Source of the DNA: an uncultured Bacteroidales bacterium
Lineage (GTDB): Bacteria; Bacteroidota; Bacteroidia; Bacteroidales; FEN-979
Reading direction: 5' to 3'
Assembly: GCA_903828645.1 (NCBI GenBank)
Contig: CAIKNA010000249.1
Location: forward strand, 1-47,624
Length of the DNA: 47,624 nucleotides
Position 1 is the stretch's first letter. Every line of letters starts with the position of its first letter. This document shows, in pieces, positions 8,613 through 16,993 of the stretch. The translations under genes and the position numbers were made by a program. The notes below the pieces were generated by a model. It did not search any database and was not told where the DNA came from. It was given only the letters and a program-made list of their open reading frames with translations.

Positions 8613-9395
8613 ATGGCAATTGAAACACAGCATGTAGAATCGCTGGAGGATATTGTTTTCAAAAACAGGAACAAGGAATACGGTTCATATTACCTGCGCA
8701 AGAATTACAGGAAATTTGTAATCATTTCCATGATCTTTGGTTTTGTATTGATAGGAGTTGTTGTGGCCTATCCACTGATCAATGCTTATATCAATAAAGA
8801 AAGACTGATAAGGGAAAAGGAAAAAGAGGTTGGTGTTAAATTCGAAAACCTGAAACAGGAAGAAGCACCACCTCCGCCACCTCCGCCACCTCCGCCCGAA
8901 GCAATGGTTGAAAAAGTCAAATTTACAGCCCCTGTCGTTGTCGAAGATACAACGATAGAAGTAAGTATGGCGAGCATGGATGATCTGAATAAAAAAGGCA
9001 ATGTCGAAGCTCCTACCGAAGATGTTGAAGTAGCCGTGAAAGATGAGGGGCCCAAAGTCATTGAAACACCGGTACAGCAGGAAATTTTTACAGTGGTTGA
9101 AGAGCAGCCGGGCTACCCTGGAGGCGAAGAAGCCCGTATTTCCTACCTGCAGCAAAACATCAAATATCCTGAAGAAGCCAAGGAGCTTGGCATCCAGGGA
9201 AAAGTTTTCGTAACCTTCGTGGTTGAAGTTGACGGCTCCATCACCGATGTACGGGTTCTCCGTGGCATTGGAGGCGGATGCGACGAAGAAGCCATCCGTG
9301 TGGTGAAGTCGATGCCTAAATGGGTTCCCGGCAAACAACGCGGGGTGCCTGTCAGGGTTCAGTTTAACCTGCCGATCAAGTTTACATTACAGTAA
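8613..9395 (+). CDS. tonB: TonB energy transducer
   Basis: Transmits proton-motive energy from ExbB/ExbD to outer membrane receptors (260 residues). The N-terminus (residues 10-33) has the motif LEDIVFKNRNKEYGSYYLRK, which I associate with Bacteroidota TonB proteins. A membrane helix spans about 35-56. A run of ten prolines (86-95) begins the periplasmic linker, followed by an acidic Val/Glu-rich spacer. The C-terminal TonB domain (about 165-260) shows YLQQNIKYPEEAKELGIQGK, VFVTFVVEVDGSITDVRVLRG and KWVPGKQRGVPVRVQFNLPI. The polyproline is encoded by three exact 9-bp units. A strong terminator follows the stop. Assignment is secure. Confidence 0.96.
   Translation: MAIETQHVESLEDIVFKNRNKEYGSYYLRKNYRKFVIISMIFGFVLIGVVVAYPLINAYINKERLIREKEKEVGVKFENLKQEEAPPPPPPPPPPEAMVEKVKFTAPVVVEDTTIEVSMASMDDLNKKGNVEAPTEDVEVAVKDEGPKVIETPVQQEIFTVVEEQPGYPGGEEARISYLQQNIKYPEEAKELGIQGKVFVTFVVEVDGSITDVRVLRGIGGGCDEEAIRVVKSMPKWVPGKQRGVPVRVQFNLPIKFTLQ
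8868..8894 (+). repeat. Three perfect 9-bp tandem units in the TonB polyproline
   Basis: The unit CCACCTCCG occurs three times back to back, each encoding Pro-Pro-Pro. Slippage here would change the proline run by three residues without shifting frame. Confidence 0.85.
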
Positions 9396-9397
9396 AG

Positions 9398-9416
9398 CGT
9401 GACACGTGAAACGTGA
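9398..9416. repeat. CACGTGA-type short repeat
   Basis: Three copies of CGTGA (CGTGA-CACGTGA-AACGTGA) lie directly after the tonB stop and before the terminator. From memory, similar short CACGTGA repeats are common between genes in this phylum; here it is only a local observation. Confidence 0.5.
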
Positions 9417-9417
9417 T

Positions 9418-9450
9418 AAAAAGGCGACCCCTGTGTGGGATCGCCTTTTT
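9418..9450. terminator. Bidirectional rho-independent terminator
   Basis: The arms AAAAAGGCGA and TCGCCTTTTT, extended by CCC/GGG around a CTGTGT loop (one bulged A), form a stable stem with a U-tract on either strand. It stands between the convergent tonB gene and the minus-strand gene ending at 9595, and can serve both. The rest of the 9396-9594 gap is AT-rich, with a weak AGGA/TCCT hairpin near 9510-9533 and nothing else I recognise. Confidence 0.85.
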
Positions 9451-9594
9451 GCTTTTCTCTCTGCACTGATAGCTCTTCTAATAAACCGACTTTGCAATTA
9501 TTTATCGCGGATCAGGATTTGCGTCCTCGCTGATTTTTTCCTATTTGTGAGTTCGGTTAAATAATAATTGATAAGGATTGCATTAATATTGCGG

Positions 9595-10836
9595 TTATTG
9601 TTTTTTGATCGTTACCCTGCGATTCTGGGTTCTCCCGGCAGCAGTTTTGTTGTCGGCGATTGGTTTTGATGAACCGTATCCCCTGGTTTCCATCCTGTCT
9701 GCCGCGATGCCATTTTTAACAAGTTCTGCCTTGATTGCCTGGGCTCTTTTATCGGAAAGAGAGAGATTCTTGGCGTCGCTCCCGGTATTATCCGTGTGAC
9801 CTTCAACAATGATCTTCATTTGCTGATGTTCTTTCAGATAGGTTGAAATCTGGTCGATCACCGGGAGACTTTCGGGTTTTACCACCGATTTGCCAATATC
9901 GAAATTGATGCCATAAACATCGACAAAACCTTTTGTATCCAGGTCCTTCAGGAGATTGTCAGCCGGTTTCAGGGTCTCTTTTTTTACTGCCGGTTCACCT
10001 GAGATGGCAGGCCTGAATCCAAAGCCCGGGGCGCTGTTGTAGGGGAATTCATTGTTCCGGTAAGAGATTCTCATACGGCTTTCCTCGCTTCCCCAGGAGC
10101 CACCGCGCAGTACACGGTGAGTTCCCCGCTCAGGTCCTGCCGGATTCTCCTCCGGACTGATTTTATAATAGGTCTCTGCATACCAGTCGGAACACCATTC
10201 CCGGATATTGCCCGCCATGTCGTAGATGGTCAGTTCGTTTGGCATTTTCTGCCCGATGTTGTGAGACCTGTTTCCTGAGTTTCCCAGAAACCAGGCGACT
10301 TCATCCAGGTTGTCGCCGCCGACATACTTAAATCCCTTGCTTTTTGTTCCTCCTTTTGCAGCAAATTCCCATTCGGCTTCGGTGGGGAGTCGGAATTTTT
10401 TCCCGGTTTCCTTGCTCAGCCAGTTGAGATATTCCACTGCGTCAAACCAGCTGATGTTTGCCACCGGTTTAACGGAGTCGCCTACAGGCACAGGATTCCC
10501 GTTCTTGTACTTCTTCCACGATCCCTGGTAGGTTCCCCGGGGAGGCAGGCCATGTTTGAGCCTTACCGTATCAGGTTGTTCAGCATCCGTTACATAACCC
10601 GTGGCGTCGACGAACTTTTTAAAATCCTGATTGGTCACCTCGTATTTGCCAAAATAAAAGCTGTTGAGGGTCACCTTGTGAACAGGTTTTTCCTCCTTGT
10701 TCCCTTCGTTGTTTCCCATCATGAAGGTTCCGCCTTCAACCAAAATCATCGGAGGCATTTTTACTCCTGCTTGCTGGGTGTAACCGATCTTACAACCAAG
10801 AATAATTAAGAGAATTATTGTCAGATTTTTTTTCAT
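9595..10836 (-). CDS. FGE-sulfatase (SUMF1)-fold protein fused to an OmpA peptidoglycan-binding domain
   Basis: A secreted 413-residue protein with two domains. The N-terminal signal has a possible lipobox (ILGC, Cys 15), though cleavage after GYT-Q is also possible. Residues about 28-277 are a formylglycine-generating-enzyme-type domain: ILVEGGTFMMGN, YEVTNQDFKKFV, NISWFDAVEYLNWLS, FRLPTEAEWEFAAKGG, YDMAGNIREWCSDWY, HRVLRGGSWGS, and a closing GFGFRPA. The two catalytic cysteines expected just after RGGSW in true FGE are absent, so oxidase activity is unlikely. Residues about 305-413 are an OmpA C-terminal domain (INFDIGKSVVKPES, VEGHTDNTGSDAKNLSLSDK with Asp 362 and Arg 364, RGYGSSKPIADN), expected to bind peptidoglycan. 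The FGE part resembles the non-enzymatic GldJ/GldK-like lipoproteins. Role unknown; probably structural. Confidence 0.9.
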   Translation of the reverse strand: MKKNLTIILLIILGCKIGYTQQAGVKMPPMILVEGGTFMMGNNEGNKEEKPVHKVTLNSFYFGKYEVTNQDFKKFVDATGYVTDAEQPDTVRLKHGLPPRGTYQGSWKKYKNGNPVPVGDSVKPVANISWFDAVEYLNWLSKETGKKFRLPTEAEWEFAAKGGTKSKGFKYVGGDNLDEVAWFLGNSGNRSHNIGQKMPNELTIYDMAGNIREWCSDWYAETYYKISPEENPAGPERGTHRVLRGGSWGSEESRMRISYRNNEFPYNSAPGFGFRPAISGEPAVKKETLKPADNLLKDLDTKGFVDVYGINFDIGKSVVKPESLPVIDQISTYLKEHQQMKIIVEGHTDNTGSDAKNLSLSDKRAQAIKAELVKNGIAADRMETRGYGSSKPIADNKTAAGRTQNRRVTIKKQ

Positions 10837-10902
10837 GGATTTTTTTTGTAAATATAATACAGATTTGTTTATTTGGCAATGGAGTGCGAAATTTTGAATG
10901 GG

Positions 10903-12807
10903 TTATATCTTTTTTCTGGCATAGTAATAACGCCAGTCAAATGCCAGCCTGATCCCGACAAACCAGATGTGTTTTAACTTCAGTGGATCCGGATAAACAG
11001 GTTCGATCATGACCTCTTTACGGGGGATGTCGACCCCGGCATTGATCTGCAACAACAGGCTGGCGCTTTGCCTGCGTGAAAACGTCCTGACCGGGCGGTA
11101 CTCGAGGATGGGGAAATCAATATGCAATGAATGCATCGAAACCAAAGCCAGGTTGCCGGGTTCCTGGTTTACGTCGGGAAACAAGAATGAATCGGCTCCC
11201 TGGGCCGAACCATAGAAACACACCCCTACCTCCCTTCCAAGGATAAACTGAAACCGACCGATGGAAGTGACCATTCCTGCCTGCCATGGAATAAGACCTC
11301 CTGCCCCTGCGCTGGCGATCACCCCATTCAGGGTTTTTGGTGATGCCAGCAAAAGAAGCGGACCTAAAATGACCAGGTCGCCGGGAATAATGTAAAAAGG
11401 CATGCGAAGCCGGAAGTAAAATGCATCCCTGCTGGGTATTGCCGACAGGATAGAGCCGAATTGCTTATAGGCAGGGTCACGTTCAAGTTTGATCGTGGAA
11501 GCCCCGTCAAGCCGCCATCCCAGGTCGAGGAATACCAATCCGTCGCTGGATTCATTCAGCACTCCTTCCATGCCCAGTCCGATATGGAGTGCCAGTTCAA
11601 GACCAGGCACCATCCCGGCGGTGAGCTGCGAGGTTCCAAAGCCGCCCGACAAAATGGAAATCCTTGCTGCCGGAGCAATCCCGATAAACGGCCCGATTTC
11701 TGAACGAAATCTTGGAATTTCGCCCAACCCCGTGGCAAGGCCGGGAACCGGCGTGGTGATCAGTACCAGGTCAAACAAATCCCTGTAATCGGGATCGATC
11801 AGGCGGGGAGGCATTCTGTATGCCACGGCAATGTTAAAAGTATCGGGTACGAACACACCGGGCTGATCATTGAACCGCACAGGGCTGTTTTGTCTGCCGG
11901 CTGCATCCAGGAACTGGTTCAGGCTTACCAGGATGGTAAGGGCGGCCCGTTCGGCATCGGCCGAACGCATATAGGCATCACCGGTGAGAATCATGCGTTC
12001 ACCCTGCCAGGTGGTGATTTCAAGTCCGTGTTCATCATAATAATCATGGGTTCCTTTTCGCAGGGCAGCATTTCCCCAAATCCCGGCCACATGGCCTGCT
12101 GAAAAACCATCTTCAAGAAAATGCAGGGCAAAAGCCTCATCAGCGAGTGCCGAAAGGGTGAGTGCCGAAAGTTGTTCAGGTATCATGACCTCGGACGATA
12201 ACCGGTGGGCTTTGGCCAATGCACTGGAATGAAACCATTTGTAAGTGCCGACAAGATTAACTTCGGCACCCTGGATGAAGCAACTGTCGAAATAGGCTGT
12301 TGCGGAGGTATTCACCCCCGGTCGTGCGAGCATGAAATGCACGTTGTTCGATCCCGCCCTCGAAACGTAATCAGGATCAGCCCTCAGGAGCCGTAAATCT
12401 GACACACGCATCTCGTTTGCCAGTTCACTTTTTGTTTTTGCTTTGGCAAGGCCCGTTTTAAGCCTGGCTGCAACATCGGCTACATTCATGATCCAATCGG
12501 TCTGCAGGATGTTATAAAGCATGTTGTCGGAGGATGTGGAGTGGTCCCCTGCAATGGCAGGCCATGCCGAATAGTCGAGATACTTTGGGTGCTCTCCCTG
12601 TAAAATATTCGCAACAGATTCGTCAAGGCGGTATTCATACCCTTTTCGTGCCACTGCCCATAACCGGTTTAATAATGCCCGGTGTGAGGAATCCAGCTTC
12701 TGAATGGCAATCAGGGTGATCTCCCTGTGTTCGGGGTAGACCCATGCGCTGCATGTTAAGCGCAATGCCATAATTATTACCAGGGTCAGCAGGATTTTTC
12801 TTTTCAT
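10903..12807 (-). CDS. S1/P1 nuclease / zinc phospholipase C superfamily protein with large C-terminal extension
   Basis: A 634-residue secreted protein. Signal peptide cleavage after CSA would leave Trp 22 as the mature N-terminus, as required in this superfamily. The pattern matches the three-zinc site of P1 nuclease: Trp 22 and His 27 (spacing of W1/H6), Asp 78 or Asp 88 and His 89 as candidates for the next ligands, then His 229, Asp 233, His 239 (spacing of H116/D120/H126) in ALHFLEDGFSAGH, and His 254 and Asp 258 (spacing of H149/D153). Residues about 300-634 are outside the family length and look strand-rich with alternating hydrophobics and glycines, possibly an outer membrane beta-barrel. 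Nuclease or phospholipase activity cannot be told apart from sequence. Confidence 0.75.
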   Translation of the reverse strand: MKRKILLTLVIIMALRLTCSAWVYPEHREITLIAIQKLDSSHRALLNRLWAVARKGYEYRLDESVANILQGEHPKYLDYSAWPAIAGDHSTSSDNMLYNILQTDWIMNVADVAARLKTGLAKAKTKSELANEMRVSDLRLLRADPDYVSRAGSNNVHFMLARPGVNTSATAYFDSCFIQGAEVNLVGTYKWFHSSALAKAHRLSSEVMIPEQLSALTLSALADEAFALHFLEDGFSAGHVAGIWGNAALRKGTHDYYDEHGLEITTWQGERMILTGDAYMRSADAERAALTILVSLNQFLDAAGRQNSPVRFNDQPGVFVPDTFNIAVAYRMPPRLIDPDYRDLFDLVLITTPVPGLATGLGEIPRFRSEIGPFIGIAPAARISILSGGFGTSQLTAGMVPGLELALHIGLGMEGVLNESSDGLVFLDLGWRLDGASTIKLERDPAYKQFGSILSAIPSRDAFYFRLRMPFYIIPGDLVILGPLLLLASPKTLNGVIASAGAGGLIPWQAGMVTSIGRFQFILGREVGVCFYGSAQGADSFLFPDVNQEPGNLALVSMHSLHIDFPILEYRPVRTFSRRQSASLLLQINAGVDIPRKEVMIEPVYPDPLKLKHIWFVGIRLAFDWRYYYARKKI

Positions 12808-12832
12808 GGAATGCTGATTGATATTTTTTGGG

Positions 12833-12840
12833 CAAAGGTA
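12833..12840 (-). promoter_or_regulatory. -7 box (TACCTTTG) upstream of the P1-nuclease-like gene
   Basis: On the minus strand TACCTTTG matches TAnnTTTG and lies 26 bp before the start codon at 12807. No clear TTG is seen 19-21 bp further upstream, so the call is moderate. Confidence 0.45.
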
Positions 12841-12857
12841 TCTTAAAAATTATTTTT

Positions 12858-14084
12858 TCAGATAACCGGCAGGGTAAAGATGAACCTGCTCCCTTTTCCA
12901 TACTCGCTCTCCACCCTGATCGAGCCGGAGTTTTTTTCGATAAACTCCTTGCAGAGGATCAGCCCCAGCCCGGTTCCCGATTCGTCAGCGGTGCCTTTGG
13001 AGTAAACTTTGGTGTCGATCCTGAACAGTTTTTCAACATCCTTCTTTTGAATGCCGACACCATTGTCCTCTATCGTAAATTCATAAAACTTCTCACCGGC
13101 GTTCGACGAAAGGGAGATGCATCCTCCCGGCCGGGTAAATTTGATGGCGTTGGAAACAAGGTTTCTCAACACGGCCGAGATCATGTTTGAATCGGCGAGT
13201 ACCACGGCCTGTGCGGGCACAGAATTGGAGATGGTGATGTTTTTCTTGGTGGCCTCTCCCGAAAGAATGACCAGTGTTGAATTGATGATGTCGCTGATGT
13301 TGATATCCTCAGGATTGAATTGGATGCTGTTGGTTTGAGAACGGGCCCAGTCGAGCAGGTTGCCCAGCAAGGTATAGGCGTTTATCGCGGAGTCATTGAT
13401 GTAGCCGATATATTCACTTATTTCATCGAGGTTGAATTCAGAGATGTTTTCACGCAGGAGGTTGGAGAACCCGATCACGGCATTGAAGGGATTGCGGAGA
13501 TCATGGGCAATAATGGAGAAGAACTTATCCTTTGCGGCATTTGCTTCTTTAAGATTATTTTCCGATTCCTGCAAAGCTATTTCGGTTCTTCTGCGCTCCT
13601 CGATCTCAAGTTTGAGTTTGCGGTTGATATTCTGAAACTCGGCTGTGCGCAGTTGCACCTTCTCCTCCAGTTCGCTGTTGATGTTGCGTTCACGGTCAAG
13701 AAACCGAAGGTACATGTTCAGGGTATGAACGATCTGAACATCGTCGATGGGTTTGGTGAGGTAATCGAGCCCCCCGGCATTCAGCCCCTTTTCCATCAGA
13801 TTTTTATTTGGGTCGAATGCGGTGATAAAAATGACCGGGATGTGGGCGGTTTTCGGACGTGACCGCACCAGTTTGGCTGTTTCGAAACCATCCAGCTCGG
13901 GCATCTGTACATCCATCAGGCAGAGATCGACCGGGTGCTCGCTGATGATGCGCAGGGCTTCAAAACCGGAAGCTGCTTCAATCACCTCCACCGGGAAATT
14001 CTCCGCGATCAGCTCGTGCAGTGAAAACAGGTTGTTGGGATTGTCATCAACGATGAGGATCGTGTGCTTGTCTGTTTTTTCCAT
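12858..14084 (-). CDS. Receiver-histidine kinase (REC-HisKA-HATPase), second tandem copy
   Basis: A cytoplasmic signalling protein of 408 residues. A receiver domain comes first (about 7-125; phospho-acceptor Asp 58 in LCLMDVQMPELDG; Lys 111 in YLTKPID). A coiled-coil linker (130-185) follows, then the HisKA dimerisation domain with His 194 in SIIAHDLRNPF, then the ATPase domain with RNLVSNAIKF, DNGVGI and GTGLGL motifs. There is no membrane segment or sensor domain, so input must come through phosphorylation of the receiver, probably by the large hybrid kinase upstream. It starts 8 bp after the stop of its paralogue, with which it is colinear over its full length. Output partner unknown; no separate DNA-binding regulator is encoded nearby. 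Confidence 0.93.
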   Translation of the reverse strand: MEKTDKHTILIVDDNPNNLFSLHELIAENFPVEVIEAASGFEALRIISEHPVDLCLMDVQMPELDGFETAKLVRSRPKTAHIPVIFITAFDPNKNLMEKGLNAGGLDYLTKPIDDVQIVHTLNMYLRFLDRERNINSELEEKVQLRTAEFQNINRKLKLEIEERRRTEIALQESENNLKEANAAKDKFFSIIAHDLRNPFNAVIGFSNLLRENISEFNLDEISEYIGYINDSAINAYTLLGNLLDWARSQTNSIQFNPEDINISDIINSTLVILSGEATKKNITISNSVPAQAVVLADSNMISAVLRNLVSNAIKFTRPGGCISLSSNAGEKFYEFTIEDNGVGIQKKDVEKLFRIDTKVYSKGTADESGTGLGLILCKEFIEKNSGSIRVESEYGKGSRFIFTLPVI

Positions 14085-14092
14085 GATTCCGG

Positions 14093-15298
14093 TTAATTAA
14101 TTTTTGCAGTTTCAGGGATGGAGATGGTAAAGGTACTTCCTTTGCCCACCTCGCTTTCAACCCGGATCGTTCCTGAATTTTTTTCAACAAATTCCTTGCA
14201 GAGGATCAATCCCAAACCGGTTCCCTGTTCACCTTCCGTTCCATAGGAGACCACATTGCAATCGATACAAAAGAGTTTATTGAAGGTTTCGGGTCCTATC
14301 CCGATGCCGTTGTCGGTTACGGCTATTTCAACCATCCTGCCGGCATTCCTGGCCGATAATTCGATTCTGCCGCCACTCCTGGTAAATTTAACGGCATTCA
14401 GCAATAAATTCCTGATGACCGTTTGAATCATATTCCTGTCGGCAAAAAGGCTGATTCCCGGCGGGATGTTCGACTCAATCACAATGTTTTTATTTCCCGC
14501 CGAGGTTTTCACAAGATCAACGATCTCGTCGGTTATGGATGCTACCATCAGTTGTTCCGGTTCAAAATGGATCTTACCGGTTTGTGTTTGCGACCATTCA
14601 AGCAGGTTTTGCAGCAGCCTGAAGGTGTTTTCGGCAGTCGTTTTAATATCCCGGATGAACTCCTTCTGTTCCGCTGGAGGAAAGCTGTCATAATCCTCGA
14701 GGAGCAGGCTGGTCAGCCCGATGATGCCGTTGAACGGATTCTTCAGGTCGTGGGCGATGATCGAAAAGAATTTATCCTTGGAGGCATTGGCGGCCTTCAA
14801 TTCACTTTGTGAAATGTACAAACTTAGTTCAGTGGCCTTTCTATCTTCAATTTCTTCGATGAGCTTCAGGTTCAGCTCCCTGAGATGAAGGTTCATCATG
14901 AACTCGTGTTTGATGAACCGCAGGTACATTTTCAAGCGGTAAACCAATTGGTTGTCATCGATCGGCTTGGTGAGGTAATCATATCCCCCGGCGGCAATTC
15001 CCTTTTCGAGTAATTTCTGCGTGGGGTCGAAGGCTGAGATGAAGATGATGGGAATGTTGGATGTTTTCGGGCGGTTTTTAATGAGCCGTGCGGTTTCAAA
15101 CCCATCCATGCCGGGCATCATCACATCCATCAGCACAAGATCGACTGAGCGTTCATTGATGATGCGCAGCACCTGTTCGCCGGAGGTAGCTTCAATCAGG
15201 TTGGCATCAAAGTGGGCCTCTATAAGCGTTCGTAAGGTAAAGATGTTGTTTTCTATGTCATCAACAATGAGAATGTCGGGTTTGAACTTCGCTTCCAT
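14093..15298 (-). CDS. Receiver-histidine kinase (REC-HisKA-HATPase), first tandem copy
   Basis: 401 residues with the same order as the next gene: receiver (Asp 58 in LVLMDVMMPGMDG), coiled coil (about 130-172), HisKA with His 183 in SIIAHDLKNPFNG, and an ATPase domain with Asn 301 in RNLLLNAVKF, DNGIGIG and GTGLGL. Like its neighbour it lacks any sensor or membrane part. It begins 7 bp after the CheB-CheR gene, indicating one operon. The two copies share whole motifs (IAHDL.NPFN, GTGLGLILCKEF.EKNSG.IRVESE.GKGS), consistent with a tandem duplication that has since diverged. Which one receives phosphate from which kinase cannot be told from sequence. Confidence 0.93.
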   Translation of the reverse strand: MEAKFKPDILIVDDIENNIFTLRTLIEAHFDANLIEATSGEQVLRIINERSVDLVLMDVMMPGMDGFETARLIKNRPKTSNIPIIFISAFDPTQKLLEKGIAAGGYDYLTKPIDDNQLVYRLKMYLRFIKHEFMMNLHLRELNLKLIEEIEDRKATELSLYISQSELKAANASKDKFFSIIAHDLKNPFNGIIGLTSLLLEDYDSFPPAEQKEFIRDIKTTAENTFRLLQNLLEWSQTQTGKIHFEPEQLMVASITDEIVDLVKTSAGNKNIVIESNIPPGISLFADRNMIQTVIRNLLLNAVKFTRSGGRIELSARNAGRMVEIAVTDNGIGIGPETFNKLFCIDCNVVSYGTEGEQGTGLGLILCKEFVEKNSGTIRVESEVGKGSTFTISIPETAKIN

Positions 15299-15305
15299 GG
15301 AGGGG

Positions 15306-16991
15306 TCAGATTATTTTTTTAAAAATTTTATTGGGCTTGTCGAAAATTTGGAAACCGATCGGGTAAGATGCAATGCTTTCACTTTCACCAAGTACGAGAA
15401 AGCCGTTCATATCGAGGGAACGGAAAAAGAGATCGAGCACGGCAGTCTGGAGGGTCTGATCGAAATAGATGAGCACATTGCGGCAAAGTACCAGGTGAAA
15501 CTCGTTGAAAACGCCTTTATTCAGCAGGCTGTGCTGGAAATATAAAATCCGCTCCTTTAAATGAGGTTTCACCTGTGCATAACCGTCGCGGATGATAAAA
15601 TAGTTGTCAAAATCGCCTGATCCTCCTGAAAGCTTATAGTTTTCGCGGCTTGCATCGATCATTTCGAGCGAATAGATGCCATTCTGGGCCTCCTCCACCA
15701 CATAGGGATTGATGTCGGAAGCGTATATCTGCGACTTGTGCAGAATGCCGAGTTCATCGAGCATGATCGCCAGTGTTACCGCCTCCTGCCCGGTTGAACA
15801 TCCGGCACTCCAGATCTTGATGTGGGGGAATGAATCAAGGTAGGTCAGCACTTTTTGACGGATGGACAGGAAAGTAAGCGGATTCCTGAAAAATTCGGTT
15901 ACGTTGATGGAACATTCGAGGAACAGGTTTTCGAACAAATCCTGGTCCTGCATCACAAATTCCTCAAACCGTTTGAACGAGTAGATGCGGTTATCGGCCA
16001 TCACCCGGGCGATGCGGCGGGTGGCGCTCTGCACGTTGTAATGGCGGTAGTCGTAACCATAATGATCGTTGAGCCCGTTGAAGAATCGTTTCAGTTCAGT
16101 TTCATCGATTTTTAGGTTTTCCGGTTCGATGATCCTGGCCAGGTAGGATGAGAGTTCGGGAAGGGGAAATTTATAATCGATCAACCCGGTTTTCCATGCG
16201 TTGATCAGCAAGTCCCTGGCATCGCAATCCTCGGGATCCTCAATGAGCGTGGTTGCCCCGTATTCTTTTAAGAGGGCAAGGGCTTTGCTGCCATCATCGC
16301 CGTAACCGCAAAGCATCACGGCAATCAGGCCATCCCTGTATTCATCCGCAAGCGATTCGAAGGTAACCTGGATGGAGGGACGGGCAAAATTCAATTTGGC
16401 CCCGGTTGAAAGCCTGATTTTCCCGTTTTCGACGATCATGTGGTGTGCCGGGGGGGCAATGTAAACGCAATTCGGCCTCACCGTAATGTTGCCGGTAACC
16501 GGGACAACCTTGAAAGCAGTGCTTCTTTCAAGAATTTCACCCAGGTAATTCGGCTCATTTTCAAGGATATGCTGCACGATAAACACACTGATATCCCTGG
16601 GAGGAAGTTTGGCCATGATCGCCATGATCTTGTCGAGGCTCCCTGCCGAGCCACCCAGCGCGATCGCCCTGATTTTTTTTGTCTCGCGGTATTCGGGCGA
16701 ATGCTGCTGCATTACATGGCATTGGAGGCCCAGGCGGTAAAAATAGGAGCCAAGGTACCTGTGAAAAACGTTTATTTTCAGCTTGATCGTTTTATTGGCA
16801 GCCATGAATGATTTTATGGCAGTCATCACATCGGCGGGCAATATCCGTGCATCAAAAAAGGTAAGTTCAAGTTCCTTATGGCTGCCGGGCAGAAGGAGCG
16901 AAAAAAAGGCTTCCCGGTCGGCCTGCGACTGCATGTTTCCCTGCACCGAAATATGGTGCGATTTCCGGGTATCGATGGCATGAACGTTCAT
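15306..16991 (-). CDS. CheB methylesterase - CheR methyltransferase fusion with STAS-like N-terminus
   Basis: 561 residues. I place the start at 16991 (MNVHAIDTRK), 2 bp after the hybrid kinase stop; a longer frame exists upstream but overlaps that gene and reads as arginine-rich noise. Residues about 1-95 resemble a STAS-type fold (ELTFFDARILPADVMTAIKSF). About 106-288 is a CheB methylesterase domain with triad Ser 115 (LGGSAGS), His 141 (VQHI) and Asp 233 (GYGDDGS). About 295-561 is CheR: an N-terminal helical part, then the SAM-binding domain with IWSAGCSTGQEA and ASDIN. There is no CheB receiver domain. Fusions like this usually modify methyl-accepting proteins or regulate kinases; no such receptor is encoded here, so the adjacent hybrid kinase is the candidate partner. 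Confidence 0.9.
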   Translation of the reverse strand: MNVHAIDTRKSHHISVQGNMQSQADREAFFSLLLPGSHKELELTFFDARILPADVMTAIKSFMAANKTIKLKINVFHRYLGSYFYRLGLQCHVMQQHSPEYRETKKIRAIALGGSAGSLDKIMAIMAKLPPRDISVFIVQHILENEPNYLGEILERSTAFKVVPVTGNITVRPNCVYIAPPAHHMIVENGKIRLSTGAKLNFARPSIQVTFESLADEYRDGLIAVMLCGYGDDGSKALALLKEYGATTLIEDPEDCDARDLLINAWKTGLIDYKFPLPELSSYLARIIEPENLKIDETELKRFFNGLNDHYGYDYRHYNVQSATRRIARVMADNRIYSFKRFEEFVMQDQDLFENLFLECSINVTEFFRNPLTFLSIRQKVLTYLDSFPHIKIWSAGCSTGQEAVTLAIMLDELGILHKSQIYASDINPYVVEEAQNGIYSLEMIDASRENYKLSGGSGDFDNYFIIRDGYAQVKPHLKERILYFQHSLLNKGVFNEFHLVLCRNVLIYFDQTLQTAVLDLFFRSLDMNGFLVLGESESIASYPIGFQIFDKPNKIFKKII

Positions 16992-16993
16992 AA

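Noticed and set aside
8685-9338. Minus-strand frame of 217 codons opposite tonB
   Set aside because: Phe/Asn/His-rich translation without any recognisable domain, fully covered by a convincing TonB.
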